Shown piece by piece: positions 24,230 through 33,250 of a stretch of DNA of 64,000 nt. The notes beneath the pieces were generated by a model, which had not been told where the DNA came from, ran no database searches, and saw nothing but the letters and a program-made list of their open reading frames with translations. Position numbers and translations under genes: made by a program. The number at the start of each line of letters is the position of its first letter. The first letter of the stretch is position 1. The stretch is from positions 104,558 to 168,557 of the forward strand of contig CALKIH010000051.1 in assembly GCA_937995335.1 (NCBI GenBank). Direction: 5' to 3'. The stretch comes from UBA2357 sp002344625. GTDB taxonomy: Bacteria > Pseudomonadota > Gammaproteobacteria > Burkholderiales > Rhodocyclaceae.

Positions 24230-26890
24230 ATGACGCCTTTCGCAAAGGAAACCCTGCCGATCAGTCTCGAAGAGGAGATGCGGCACTCATATCTCGATTA
24301 CGCGATGAGCGTGATCGTCGGACGCGCTCTGCCGGATGCCCGGGACGGCCTCAAGCCCGTGCATCGACGGGTGCTGTTTGCGATGCACGAGCTCTCCAAC
24401 GACTGGAACCGGCCTTACAAGAAATCGGCGCGTATCGTCGGAGACGTGATCGGCAAGTATCACCCGCATGGCGATTCGGCGGTTTACGACACCATCGTAC
24501 GCATGGCGCAGAATTTTTCATTGCGCTACATGCTGGTCGACGGGCAGGGCAACTTCGGATCCGTGGACGGCGACAATGCTGCCGCGATGCGCTACACCGA
24601 GATCCGGATGGCGCGCATCGGCCATGAACTGCTGTCCGACATCGACAAGGAAACCGTCGATTTCGGACCCAACTACGACGGCTCCGAGAAAGAGCCGCTG
24701 ATTCTGCCTGCCCGCATTCCGAACCTGCTGATCAATGGATCGTCGGGTATCGCGGTGGGGATGGCGACCAACATTCCGCCGCATAACCTGCTCGAGGTCG
24801 TCGAGGCTTGCCAGCGCCTGCTGGCCGAGCCCGCGACCGATATCGAGACCTTGATCGGGATCGTCCGGGCGCCCGACTTTCCGACCGCCGCGCTGATCTA
24901 TGGCCTCGCGGGCGTTCATGAGGGCTATCGTACCGGACGCGGGCGGGTGGTGATGCGTGCGCGTACCCACTTCGAGGACATCGGCAAGGGCGATCGTCAG
25001 GCCATCATCGTCGATGAGCTGCCGTACCAGGTCAACAAGCGCACGCTGCTCGAGCGCATGGCCGAGCTGGTCAACGAGAAGAAGATCGAAGGCATCAGCG
25101 AGATCCGGGACGAGTCGGACAAGTCGGGCATGCGGGTGGTGATCGAACTCAAGCGCAACGAAATGCCCGAAGTCGTGCTGAACAACCTGTTCAAGCAGAC
25201 CCAGTTGCAGGACACCTTCGGCATGAACATGGTGGCGTTAGTCGATGGCAAGCCGCGCACGCTCAATCTCAAGCAGCTTCTCGAGTGTTTCCTGTCGCAC
25301 CGGCGCGAGGTCGTGACCCGCCGCACGGTCTTCGAGTTGCGCAAGGCGCGCGACCGCGGGCATGTGCTCGAGGGGCTTGCAGTGGCCTTGTCGAATGTCG
25401 ACGAAATCATCGCCCTGATCAAGGCGGCGCAGACGCCGGCGGATGCCAAGCGCGATCTGCTTGCCCGCACCTGGCGGTCGGCGCTGGTCGAGGAAATGCT
25501 GTCGCGCGCGATGGCCGACGCCTACCGGCCCGAAGGTCTCGCCCCCGAGTTCGGCCTCGCGGCCCAGGGCTATCGCCTCTCCGACGTACAGGCGCAGGCG
25601 ATTCTCGAACTGCGCCTGCAGCGGCTCACCGGACTCGAGCAGGACAAGATCCTGGCCGAGTACCGCGAGGTGATCGACATCATCACCGATCTGCTGGATA
25701 TCCTGGCCCGGCCGGAGCGTATTACCGCGATCATTTCGGAGGAACTGGCGGCGGTCAAGAACCAGTTCGGCGATCCGCGCCGCTCCGAGATCGTGCTGAG
25801 CACCTCCGAAATCAACATCGAAGACCTGATCGCGCCCGAAGACATGGTGGTGACGCTGTCGCATGCCGGCTATTTCAAGCGCCAGCCGCTCGCCGACTAC
25901 CGTGCCCAGCGCCGTGGCGGCCGCGGCAAGCAGGCCACCGGCATGAAGGACGACGACTTCATCGATCGCCTGTTCGTCGCCAATACCCATGACCACATAC
26001 TGTGTTTCTCGAGTCGCGGAAGGGTGTACTGGCTGAAGGTCTACGAGGTGCCCGAAGGTGCGCGCAATGCGCGCGGCAAGCCGATCGTCAATCTCTTTCC
26101 GCTCATGGAGGGCGAGAAGATCAATGCGGTGCTGCCGGTGCAGGGCTTCGACGACAATCACTTCGTGTTCATGGCGACTTCCGAGGGGACGGTCAAGAAG
26201 ACCGCGCTCACCGCGTTCGCCAACCCGCGCAAGGCCGGCATCATCGCGGTCAACCTCGACGATGGCGATCATCTGGTCGGGGTCGCGATCACCGATGGCG
26301 AATGCGACGTGATGCTGTTCTCGGATGCGGGCAAGGCCGTGCGCTTTCCGGAAGACGACGTGCGCCCGATGGGACGGGAGGCGCGTGGCGTGCGCGGAAT
26401 GAATCTCGAGGACGGCCAGAGCGTCATCGCGATGCTGGTCACCCGCGACGAGTCGCTCAGCGTTCTGACGGCGACCGAAAACGGTTATGGCAAACGCACG
26501 CCGGTGGGCGAATATACCCGGCATGGCCGTGGGTCCAAAGGCATGATCGCGATTCAGTCTTCGGACCGCAATGGTCGGCTGGTTGGCGCCTGCCTGGTTG
26601 AGGCGCGGGACGAGGTCATGCTGATCTCGACCGGCGGGGTGCTCATCCGTACCACCGTGCAGTCGATTCGCGAGATGGGACGGGCCACGCAGGGCGTGAC
26701 CCTGATCAGTCTCGACGAAGGCACCTATCTCGCCGGAATCGAAAAGGTTGCCGAATCCGACGCCGACGAGAGTCTCGACGAGGCGGGTGATACTCCTGCC
26801 GCTGGCGCCGCCGGTGCGGCAGCCGACCGGCAGGCGGCGCCAGGGGAAGGCGGCGAGGTGCCGCCGCAGCCGGATTCGGATGCTTCCTGA
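24230..26890 (+). CDS. gyrA: DNA gyrase subunit A
   Basis: 886 residues from the ATG at 24230 (MTPFAKETLPISLEEEM). The breakage-reunion domain holds the catalytic tyrosine in AAAMRYTEIRM. The quinolone-resistance region reads HPHGDSAVYDTIVRMAQ, with Ser83 and Asp87 as in susceptible E. coli. The C-terminal beta-pinwheel has the GyrA-box-like QRRGGRGKQATG that separates gyrase from ParC. An acidic, Ala/Gly-rich tail closes the protein. Introduces negative supercoils with GyrB. First gene of the gyrA-serC-pheA-hisC-tyrA-aroA run. Confidence 0.98.
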   Translation: MTPFAKETLPISLEEEMRHSYLDYAMSVIVGRALPDARDGLKPVHRRVLFAMHELSNDWNRPYKKSARIVGDVIGKYHPHGDSAVYDTIVRMAQNFSLRYMLVDGQGNFGSVDGDNAAAMRYTEIRMARIGHELLSDIDKETVDFGPNYDGSEKEPLILPARIPNLLINGSSGIAVGMATNIPPHNLLEVVEACQRLLAEPATDIETLIGIVRAPDFPTAALIYGLAGVHEGYRTGRGRVVMRARTHFEDIGKGDRQAIIVDELPYQVNKRTLLERMAELVNEKKIEGISEIRDESDKSGMRVVIELKRNEMPEVVLNNLFKQTQLQDTFGMNMVALVDGKPRTLNLKQLLECFLSHRREVVTRRTVFELRKARDRGHVLEGLAVALSNVDEIIALIKAAQTPADAKRDLLARTWRSALVEEMLSRAMADAYRPEGLAPEFGLAAQGYRLSDVQAQAILELRLQRLTGLEQDKILAEYREVIDIITDLLDILARPERITAIISEELAAVKNQFGDPRRSEIVLSTSEINIEDLIAPEDMVVTLSHAGYFKRQPLADYRAQRRGGRGKQATGMKDDDFIDRLFVANTHDHILCFSSRGRVYWLKVYEVPEGARNARGKPIVNLFPLMEGEKINAVLPVQGFDDNHFVFMATSEGTVKKTALTAFANPRKAGIIAVNLDDGDHLVGVAITDGECDVMLFSDAGKAVRFPEDDVRPMGREARGVRGMNLEDGQSVIAMLVTRDESLSVLTATENGYGKRTPVGEYTRHGRGSKGMIAIQSSDRNGRLVGACLVEARDEVMLISTGGVLIRTTVQSIREMGRATQGVTLISLDEGTYLAGIEKVAESDADESLDEAGDTPAAGAAGAAADRQAAPGEGGEVPPQPDSDAS

Positions 26891-26914
26891 ACGGAATCGA
26901 GAGGACGATTCAGA

Positions 26915-28015
26915 ATGAGCCGTGTATTCAATTTCAGCGCCGGGCCAGCGGCGCTGCCCGAGGCGGTACTGAGCCGCGCGGGTGACGAGATGCTCGATTG
27001 GCATGGCGTCGGCTGCGGCGTGATGGAAATGAGCCATCGTGGCAAGGCCTTCACCCGCATCGTGGAGCGGGCCGAGGCTGATTTCCGCACGCTGCTGAAG
27101 GTGCCGGACAACTACAAGGTGTTGTTCCTGCAAGGCGGGGCCACCCAGCAGTTCTCGCAGATTCCGATGAATCTCCTGGACGGAGGCTCGGCTGATTACC
27201 TCGTGACCGGATCATGGTCGCACAAGGCGTTCAAGGACGCCGAGCGCATGGCCCGCAACATTGGCGGTTCGATCCGGCTGGCGGGTTCGACTGCGGCCGA
27301 TTCGGTCGGGCGTGTCGTGCCGCATGCCGAAATGTCGCTCGACCCGGCCGCGCGCTATGTGCACCTCTGCACCAACGAGACCATCCACGGGATTGAGATT
27401 CAAGATGCGTCTCAGTTGCCGCTCACGGGCGTTCCCCTCGTCGCGGACATGTCCTCGCACATCCTGTCGCGCTTGATCGACGTCTCCCGCTTCGGCCTGA
27501 TCTATGCCGGTGCGCAGAAGAACATCGGCCCTTCCGGGCTGGTGATCGTGATCGTGCGTGACGACTTGATCGGGCGCGCCTGGGCGGGTACGCCGCCGGT
27601 CATGGACTACAAGGTGATGGCCGACAACGGATCGATGCTGAATACACCGCCGACCTACGCAATCTATGTGGCCGGACTGGTATTCGAGTGGTTGCTCGCA
27701 CAAGGGGGGGTGGAGGCGATCGAAAAGCAGAACATCGAAAAGGCGAAACGTCTGTACGCCTGCATCGACGCCAGCGATTTCTACGCCAACCCGGTGGATG
27801 AAGGGAGCCGCTCGCGCATGAACGTCCCGTTCAAGCTGGCCGACGAGGCCTTGAACGCGGCCTTTCTTGCCGGCGCCGAATCTGCCGGCCTGACGCAACT
27901 CAAGGGGCACAAATCGGTCGGTGGAATGCGCGCCTCGATTTACAACGCCATGCCGCTTGCCGGTGTCGATGCGTTGATTGCGTATATGCGCGATTTCGAA
28001 TCGCGGTGCCGATGA
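26915..28015 (+). CDS. serC: Phosphoserine aminotransferase
   Basis: 366 residues. Class V PLP aminotransferase with the family opening FNFSAGPAALPEAVL and the PLP lysine in GLIYAGAQKNIGPSG. Converts 3-phosphohydroxypyruvate to phosphoserine (serine) and acts in pyridoxal phosphate synthesis. It starts 24 bases after gyrA with GAGAGGA before the ATG, in the conserved gyrA-serC-pheA order. Confidence 0.97.
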   Translation: MSRVFNFSAGPAALPEAVLSRAGDEMLDWHGVGCGVMEMSHRGKAFTRIVERAEADFRTLLKVPDNYKVLFLQGGATQQFSQIPMNLLDGGSADYLVTGSWSHKAFKDAERMARNIGGSIRLAGSTAADSVGRVVPHAEMSLDPAARYVHLCTNETIHGIEIQDASQLPLTGVPLVADMSSHILSRLIDVSRFGLIYAGAQKNIGPSGLVIVIVRDDLIGRAWAGTPPVMDYKVMADNGSMLNTPPTYAIYVAGLVFEWLLAQGGVEAIEKQNIEKAKRLYACIDASDFYANPVDEGSRSRMNVPFKLADEALNAAFLAGAESAGLTQLKGHKSVGGMRASIYNAMPLAGVDALIAYMRDFESRCR

Positions 28016-28037
28016 AACCCTGACGAGAGAAACAGTC

Positions 28038-29102
28038 ATGAACGACGAACTGCTCAAGTTGCGTGGCAACATCGACCGGCTCGATCAGGAAATCCTCGAT
28101 CGCCTCGCCGAACGTGCCCGCTCGGCCCAGCGCATCGGCGAGATCAAGCAGGGAAACCTGTATCGCCCGGAGCGCGAAGCGCAGGTGCTGCGGCGGCTGG
28201 CCGAGTCCAACCCGGGTCCGTTGCCCGACCATGCGGTGCAGCGGGTCTTTCGCGAAATCATGTCGGCCTGCCTCGCGCTCGAGCATCCGCTGCGCGTCGC
28301 TTATCTGGGACCGGCGGGAACGTTTTCCGAGAGCGCGTCGCGCAAGCACTTCGGTGCGGCACCCACCTTTCTGGCGCGCGCGACGATCGACGAAGTGTTC
28401 AGGGCGGTCGAGGCGGGGGTTGTCGACTATGGCGTCGTGCCGGTCGAAAACTCGACCGAAGGCGCGGTCGGCGGCACGCTCGATCTGCTGCTTGCGCATT
28501 CGCTCCAGGTATGTGGTGAGGTGCGGCTGCGCATCCATCAGAATCTGCTGAGCCGCGCCGACGGCATCGGGGCGGCGAAGCGCCTGTATTCCCATGCCCA
28601 ATCGCTTGCGCAGTGCCACGAATGGCTGAACCGCAACCTCGCAAACCTGCCGCGCGTGCCGGTTGCGAGCAACGCCGAGGCCGCGCGCCTCGCGTCCGAG
28701 GACGCCGAGTCCTGCGCCATCGCCGGCGAGGCCGCGGCCGAGCTCTATGGACTGAACGTTCTGGCCGCCAACATCGAGGACGATCCCAACAACACGACCC
28801 GTTTCCTGGTCATTGCGCATCATGACGCGGGTGAATCGGGCCGCGACAAGACGTCGCTTGTTTGTTCCGCGGCCAATCGCCCGGGCGCGATGCACGCATT
28901 GCTCGAACCGTTTGCCCGCCATGGGGTCAGCATGACCAAGCTGCAATCGCGGCCGGCCGCGGGGGGCTTGTGGGAATATGTGTTCTACATCGACATCGAA
29001 GGCCACAGGGCCGATGAGGGCGTTGCCCAGGCACTTGCCGAACTCGATCAGCGTGCGGCCTTCCTGAAAGTGTTGGGTTCGTACCCGGTAGCGGTGATCT
29101 AG
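28038..29102 (+). CDS. pheA: Bifunctional chorismate mutase / prephenate dehydratase (P-protein)
   Basis: 354 residues. The N-terminal ~90 are an AroQ chorismate mutase helix bundle (LRGNIDRLDQEILDRLAERA), then prephenate dehydratase (YLGPAGTFSESA; VPVENSTEGAVGGTLDLL; NNTTRFLVI), then a C-terminal ACT domain (NRPGAMHALLEPFARHGVSMTKLQSRP) carrying the phenylalanine feedback site. It turns chorismate into phenylpyruvate. The upstream in-frame extension inside serC is ignored; the start is 22 bases after serC. Confidence 0.96.
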   Translation: MNDELLKLRGNIDRLDQEILDRLAERARSAQRIGEIKQGNLYRPEREAQVLRRLAESNPGPLPDHAVQRVFREIMSACLALEHPLRVAYLGPAGTFSESASRKHFGAAPTFLARATIDEVFRAVEAGVVDYGVVPVENSTEGAVGGTLDLLLAHSLQVCGEVRLRIHQNLLSRADGIGAAKRLYSHAQSLAQCHEWLNRNLANLPRVPVASNAEAARLASEDAESCAIAGEAAAELYGLNVLAANIEDDPNNTTRFLVIAHHDAGESGRDKTSLVCSAANRPGAMHALLEPFARHGVSMTKLQSRPAAGGLWEYVFYIDIEGHRADEGVAQALAELDQRAAFLKVLGSYPVAVI

Positions 29103-29131
29103 GCAACCGACCGAAGACAAAGAGCAAGGAG

Positions 29132-30235
29132 ATGAACATGAAGCTGGTTGACGCGTCGCTGGAGTACGTACGCTCGATTTCGCCGTATCAGCCTGGCAAG
29201 CCGATCGGCGAACTCGCGCGCGAGATGGGCTTGATCGAAGCGTCGATCGTCAAGCTTGCTTCGAACGAGAATCCGCTCGGTATGAGCCCGCGCGCCCGCG
29301 AAGCAGCCGTGAATGCGGTTGCCAGTGTCGAACGTTATCCCGATGGCAACGGGTTTCTGCTCAAGTCTGCGCTGTCGGCGCACCTTGGGGTGGCGCCGGA
29401 GCAGATCGTGCTCGGCAACGGGTCTAACGACGTGCTCGAGCTCGCGGCACGCGCGTTTCTCAGCGCCGGTCGGTCGGCCGTCTACGCGCAATATGCCTTT
29501 GCCGTCTACCCGCTGGCGACGCATGCGGTCGGGGCACGCGGCATCGAAGTGCCGGCCCGCGATCATGGCCATGATCTGGATGCGATGCTGGCGGCGGTGT
29601 CCGCCGATACGCGGGTGGTGTTCATCGCCAATCCCAACAATCCGACCGGCACTTTCATACCCGGCGCACGGATCGAGGCTTTTCTCGAGCGGGCTGCGCC
29701 GGACGTGCTGGTGGTGCTGGACGAAGCGTATACCGAATATCTGTTGCCGGAACAGGCCTACGACAGCATCGCCTGGCTCGACCGCTTTCCCAACCTGCTG
29801 GTGTCGCGCACGTTCTCGAAGGCCTATGGCCTGGCGGGGCTGCGAATCGGGTACGGCGTCGGCAGCCGCGAAGTCGTCGACCTGCTCAATCGTGTGCGCC
29901 AGCCGTTCAACGTCACCAGTGTGGGCCTGGCGGCCGCTTGTGCCGCGCTCGAGGATCGCGAGTTCCTGGAGCGGAGCGCGCATATCAACCGTCGCGGGAT
30001 GGAGCAGATCACGGACGCGTTCAATGAACTGGGCCTGGAGTGGATTCCGTCGGCGGGCAATTTCGTGACTTTCCGCGTCGGTGACGCCGCCGCGGTCAAC
30101 CAGGCGTTGTTGCGTCAGGGCGTCATCGTGCGTCCGATTGCCGGCTATGGTCTGCCCGAGTGGCTGCGAGTCTCGATCGGCCTGCCCGAGGATAATGCCC
30201 GCTTCATCGCCGCATTGAAGACCGCCCTGGCTTGA
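29132..30235 (+). CDS. hisC: Histidinol-phosphate / aromatic aminotransferase
   Basis: 367 residues, class I/II PLP aminotransferase with SNENPLG, NPNNPTGT, DEAYTEY and the PLP lysine in SRTFSKAYGLAGLRIGY. GGAG lies just upstream of the start. Placed between pheA and tyrA, it is the HisC2-type enzyme usual in this operon and probably transaminates phenylpyruvate and 4-hydroxyphenylpyruvate as well as histidinol phosphate. The double role is inferred from context. Confidence 0.92.
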   Translation: MNMKLVDASLEYVRSISPYQPGKPIGELAREMGLIEASIVKLASNENPLGMSPRAREAAVNAVASVERYPDGNGFLLKSALSAHLGVAPEQIVLGNGSNDVLELAARAFLSAGRSAVYAQYAFAVYPLATHAVGARGIEVPARDHGHDLDAMLAAVSADTRVVFIANPNNPTGTFIPGARIEAFLERAAPDVLVVLDEAYTEYLLPEQAYDSIAWLDRFPNLLVSRTFSKAYGLAGLRIGYGVGSREVVDLLNRVRQPFNVTSVGLAAACAALEDREFLERSAHINRRGMEQITDAFNELGLEWIPSAGNFVTFRVGDAAAVNQALLRQGVIVRPIAGYGLPEWLRVSIGLPEDNARFIAALKTALA

Positions 30236-30314
30236 TCGGCTTGCGGGTTGAGGCCGTCAGCGCCTGCAGCCGCGCAGGCGCCCGGTCGGCTCGGCGGAAT
30301 ACGGAGGTTTGGCA

Positions 30315-31208
30315 ATGGTTTCGATCAACAAGCTTGTGATCGGTGGCGTCGGCCTGATAGGGGGCTCGTTTGCGCTCGCGATTCGTCGTGCTGGGCTGGC
30401 CAAGCATATCGTTGGCGTCGGGCGCCGGCCGGAGTCGCTCGCGCAGGCGCTCGCGCTTGGCATCGTCGACGAAGCTGCCGCTTCGTGGGAGGCTGCGCTC
30501 GACGGTGCGGACTTCGTGCTGCTCGCACCCCCGGTCGGACAAATGGATGCGATCATGGCCCAGATCGCGCCGCATCTCGGTCCGGATACCCTGGTCACCG
30601 ACGCCGGCAGCACCAAGCGCGATGTCATGGAAGCGATCTATCGCCATCTCGACCGCCAGCTTGCCAACGTGGTGCCGGCGCATCCGATCGCGGGTGCCGA
30701 GAAGAGCGGTCCGGAGGCGGCGTTCGAAACGCTGTTCGATGGCCGGAAGGTCGTGATCACGCCGCTCCCCGAAAACGAGCCGTCCGCCGTGCTCAGAGTG
30801 AGCGAAGTGTGGGCCGCCTGCGGTGCGCTGATCCACGAGATGCCGCCGCAGGACCACGACCGGGTATTTGCCGCCGTCAGCCATCTACCCCATCTGCTGG
30901 CGTTCGGCCTGGTGCACGATCTGGCCGGACGGGCCAACGCCGAACAATTGTTCGGCTATGCCGCCAGCGGTTTTCGCGATTTCACCCGGATTGCGGGCAG
31001 TCATCCCGAAATGTGGCGCGACATCTGCCTTGCGAACCGGCAGGCGCTTCTGGCCGAGCTCGATCAGTACCTCGCCGAACTGGCGTACTTGCGGGCGTTG
31101 CTGCTGTCCGGCGACAGCGAACGGCTGGAGCAGCACTTCGAGGAGGCGCGCACGGCGCGCAACGCGTGGGCCGAGAAGTATCTGGCCAAGAACATCGATA
31201 GCGAGTGA
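30315..31208 (+). CDS. tyrA: Prephenate dehydrogenase
   Basis: 297 residues from the ATG at 30315, which has GGAGG seven bases before it; the TTG two codons earlier is not needed. The N-terminal Rossmann fold reads VIGGVGLIGGSFALAIRRAG. Signature HPIAGAEKSGPEAA and the C-terminal helical dimerisation domain with the catalytic-region HLPHLLAF follow. Oxidises prephenate to 4-hydroxyphenylpyruvate for tyrosine. Confidence 0.95.
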   Translation: MVSINKLVIGGVGLIGGSFALAIRRAGLAKHIVGVGRRPESLAQALALGIVDEAAASWEAALDGADFVLLAPPVGQMDAIMAQIAPHLGPDTLVTDAGSTKRDVMEAIYRHLDRQLANVVPAHPIAGAEKSGPEAAFETLFDGRKVVITPLPENEPSAVLRVSEVWAACGALIHEMPPQDHDRVFAAVSHLPHLLAFGLVHDLAGRANAEQLFGYAASGFRDFTRIAGSHPEMWRDICLANRQALLAELDQYLAELAYLRALLLSGDSERLEQHFEEARTARNAWAEKYLAKNIDSE

Positions 31209-31210
31209 GC

Positions 31211-33145
31211 ATGGAACATCTCGACCTACCCCCTATGCTCGGCGCCAGCGGGCGGATTCGCCTGCCCGGCTCCAAGAGCATCTCGAACCGCAGCCTGCTG
31301 CTTGCGGCGCTGGCCGAAGGCAGCACCCGCATACGCGATCTGCTGGCATCGGACGATGTTGATCGTATGCTCGAGGCGCTGAGCGCCCTCGGCGTGCGGT
31401 GGTCGCGTGAGCCCGCGTCCGACGACTTCGTGGTGCAGGGCGTGGGCGGCCCCTTTCCGGTCAAGCAGGCGACGCTGTTCCTCGGCAACGCCGGCACCGC
31501 ATTTCGACCGCTGACGGCGGCGCTCGCACTGTCGGGCGGCGAATATCATCTGTCGGGCGTCGCACGCATGCACGAACGCCCGATCGGCGACCTGGTCGAC
31601 GGTTTGCGCCAACTCGGTGCCGATGTGCGCTATCTCGGTGCCGACGGCTTCCCGCCGCTCCATATCATGCCAGCGACGATCGCGCCGGGGGGCGCGGTCA
31701 GCGTCCGCGGCGATGTCTCCAGCCAGTTTCTGACCGCGCTGTTGATGGCGCTGCCGCTGACCGGCGTCGCAACGACGATCGAGGTCGTGGGTGAGTTGAT
31801 TTCAAAACCCTATATCGCGATCACGCTGGACTTGATGGCGCGTTTCGGGGTCGTGGTCGAGCGTGATGGCTGGCGCCGCTTCACGGTGCCGGGCGGGGTG
31901 CGCTACCGCAGTCCAGGCACCTTGTATGTCGAAGGCGATGCCTCGTCGGCGTCGTATTTTCTCGCGGCCGGTGCCATCGGTGGTGGTCCGGTGCGGGTCG
32001 AGGGCGTCGGAAAGGACAGCATCCAGGGCGACATCAGGTTTGCCGAAGCGCTCGAGATTCTCGGCGCCCGTATCGAGATGGGCGACAACTGGGTCGAGGC
32101 GCGCGCCCCCGAAGCGGGACGCCTGAAGGCGTTTACGCTCGATCTGAACCATATTCCCGATGCCGCGATGACGCTCGCGGTGGCGGCGTTGTTTGCCGAT
32201 GGCCCATGCCGCCTGAACAACATCGCCAGTTGGCGGGTGAAGGAAACCGACAGGATCGCAGCGATGGCAATCGAGCTGCGCAAGGTCGGCGCCACGGTCG
32301 AAGAGGGGGCGGATTATCTGGTGGTCACGCCGCCGCGGCAACTCGTGCCGGCGGCGATCGACACCTATGACGATCACCGCATGGCGATGTGCTTCTCGTT
32401 GGTCGGCCTGGGTGGCTGCCGGGTGCGGATCAATGATCCGAAGTGCGTGGGCAAGACCTTTCCGGCCTATTTCGAAGCGTTTGCGTCGGTTACCCGTCCG
32501 GTGCCGGTGATCGCGATCGACGGTCCTTCCGCGTCCGGCAAGGGGACGGTGGCTGCACGGGTCGCGGCGGCGCTCGGGTTCGCCTTCCTCGACAGCGGGG
32601 CGATGTACCGTCTGGTTGCCTTGGCGGCCGCGCGCGAAGGCGTCGGGCTTGACGACGAGGCGGGTCTCGCGGCGCTGGCCGCGACGCTTCCGGCGCGGTT
32701 TGGCGAGGGGCGCATCTGGCTGGGGGCCGACGATGTGAGCGATGCCATTCGAACCGAAGCGTGTTCGGCCAGCGCATCACGGGTGGCCGCCGTGGCGGCG
32801 GTGCGGGCGGCTTTGCTCGACCGCCAGCGCGATTTTCGTCGTGCCCCCGGTCTGGTCGCGGACGGCCGCGACATGGGTTCGATCGTGTTTCCCGATGCGG
32901 GCAACAAGTTCTTTTTGACCGCGAGCGTACCGGTGCGCGCCGAGCGCCGCTATAAGCAGTTGATGGATAAAGGAATGCATGCTAACATGGAAAGTCTTTT
33001 AAAGGACCTCGAAGAGCGGGACCGCCGTGATGCGTCCCGCAGCGTGGCGCCTTTGAAGAAGTTGCCGGATGCGATCCTTCTGGATACCACGACGATGAGT
33101 ATCGATGAGGCGGTTGCGTTTGTGCTCGAAAAGGCTGGTTCCTGA
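31211..33145 (+). CDS. aroA-cmk: Fused EPSP synthase and cytidylate kinase
   Basis: 644 residues in one uninterrupted frame. Residues 1 to ~430 are 3-phosphoshikimate 1-carboxyvinyltransferase: LPGSKSISNR, NAGTAFRPLTA, and RVKETDRIAAM. Residues ~431-644 are CMP kinase: P-loop GPSASGKGT, FLDSGAMYR, VADGRDMGSIVF. Normally these are adjacent genes; here the AroA stop is absent and the junction lies near 32500. Such fusions are known in betaproteobacteria. A GTG six bases earlier overlaps the tyrA stop as GTGA and is an alternative start. rpsA follows, as in unfused cmk-rpsA operons. Confidence 0.95.
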   Translation: MEHLDLPPMLGASGRIRLPGSKSISNRSLLLAALAEGSTRIRDLLASDDVDRMLEALSALGVRWSREPASDDFVVQGVGGPFPVKQATLFLGNAGTAFRPLTAALALSGGEYHLSGVARMHERPIGDLVDGLRQLGADVRYLGADGFPPLHIMPATIAPGGAVSVRGDVSSQFLTALLMALPLTGVATTIEVVGELISKPYIAITLDLMARFGVVVERDGWRRFTVPGGVRYRSPGTLYVEGDASSASYFLAAGAIGGGPVRVEGVGKDSIQGDIRFAEALEILGARIEMGDNWVEARAPEAGRLKAFTLDLNHIPDAAMTLAVAALFADGPCRLNNIASWRVKETDRIAAMAIELRKVGATVEEGADYLVVTPPRQLVPAAIDTYDDHRMAMCFSLVGLGGCRVRINDPKCVGKTFPAYFEAFASVTRPVPVIAIDGPSASGKGTVAARVAAALGFAFLDSGAMYRLVALAAAREGVGLDDEAGLAALAATLPARFGEGRIWLGADDVSDAIRTEACSASASRVAAVAAVRAALLDRQRDFRRAPGLVADGRDMGSIVFPDAGNKFFLTASVPVRAERRYKQLMDKGMHANMESLLKDLEERDRRDASRSVAPLKKLPDAILLDTTTMSIDEAVAFVLEKAGS

Positions 33146-33250
33146 CGAAAACAGCCTGTTTCACGCGGTTCGGGAGCGGATTGTGCTCCCGTTTCATTTC
33201 AATTAACGACTGGTTGCCGCTTGAACGCGGTATTTGGATTCTCCACTTTT

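Noticed and set aside
25238..27133. A 631-codon minus-strand frame opposite gyrA
   Set aside because: Antisense shadow; no ribosome site or recognisable motif.
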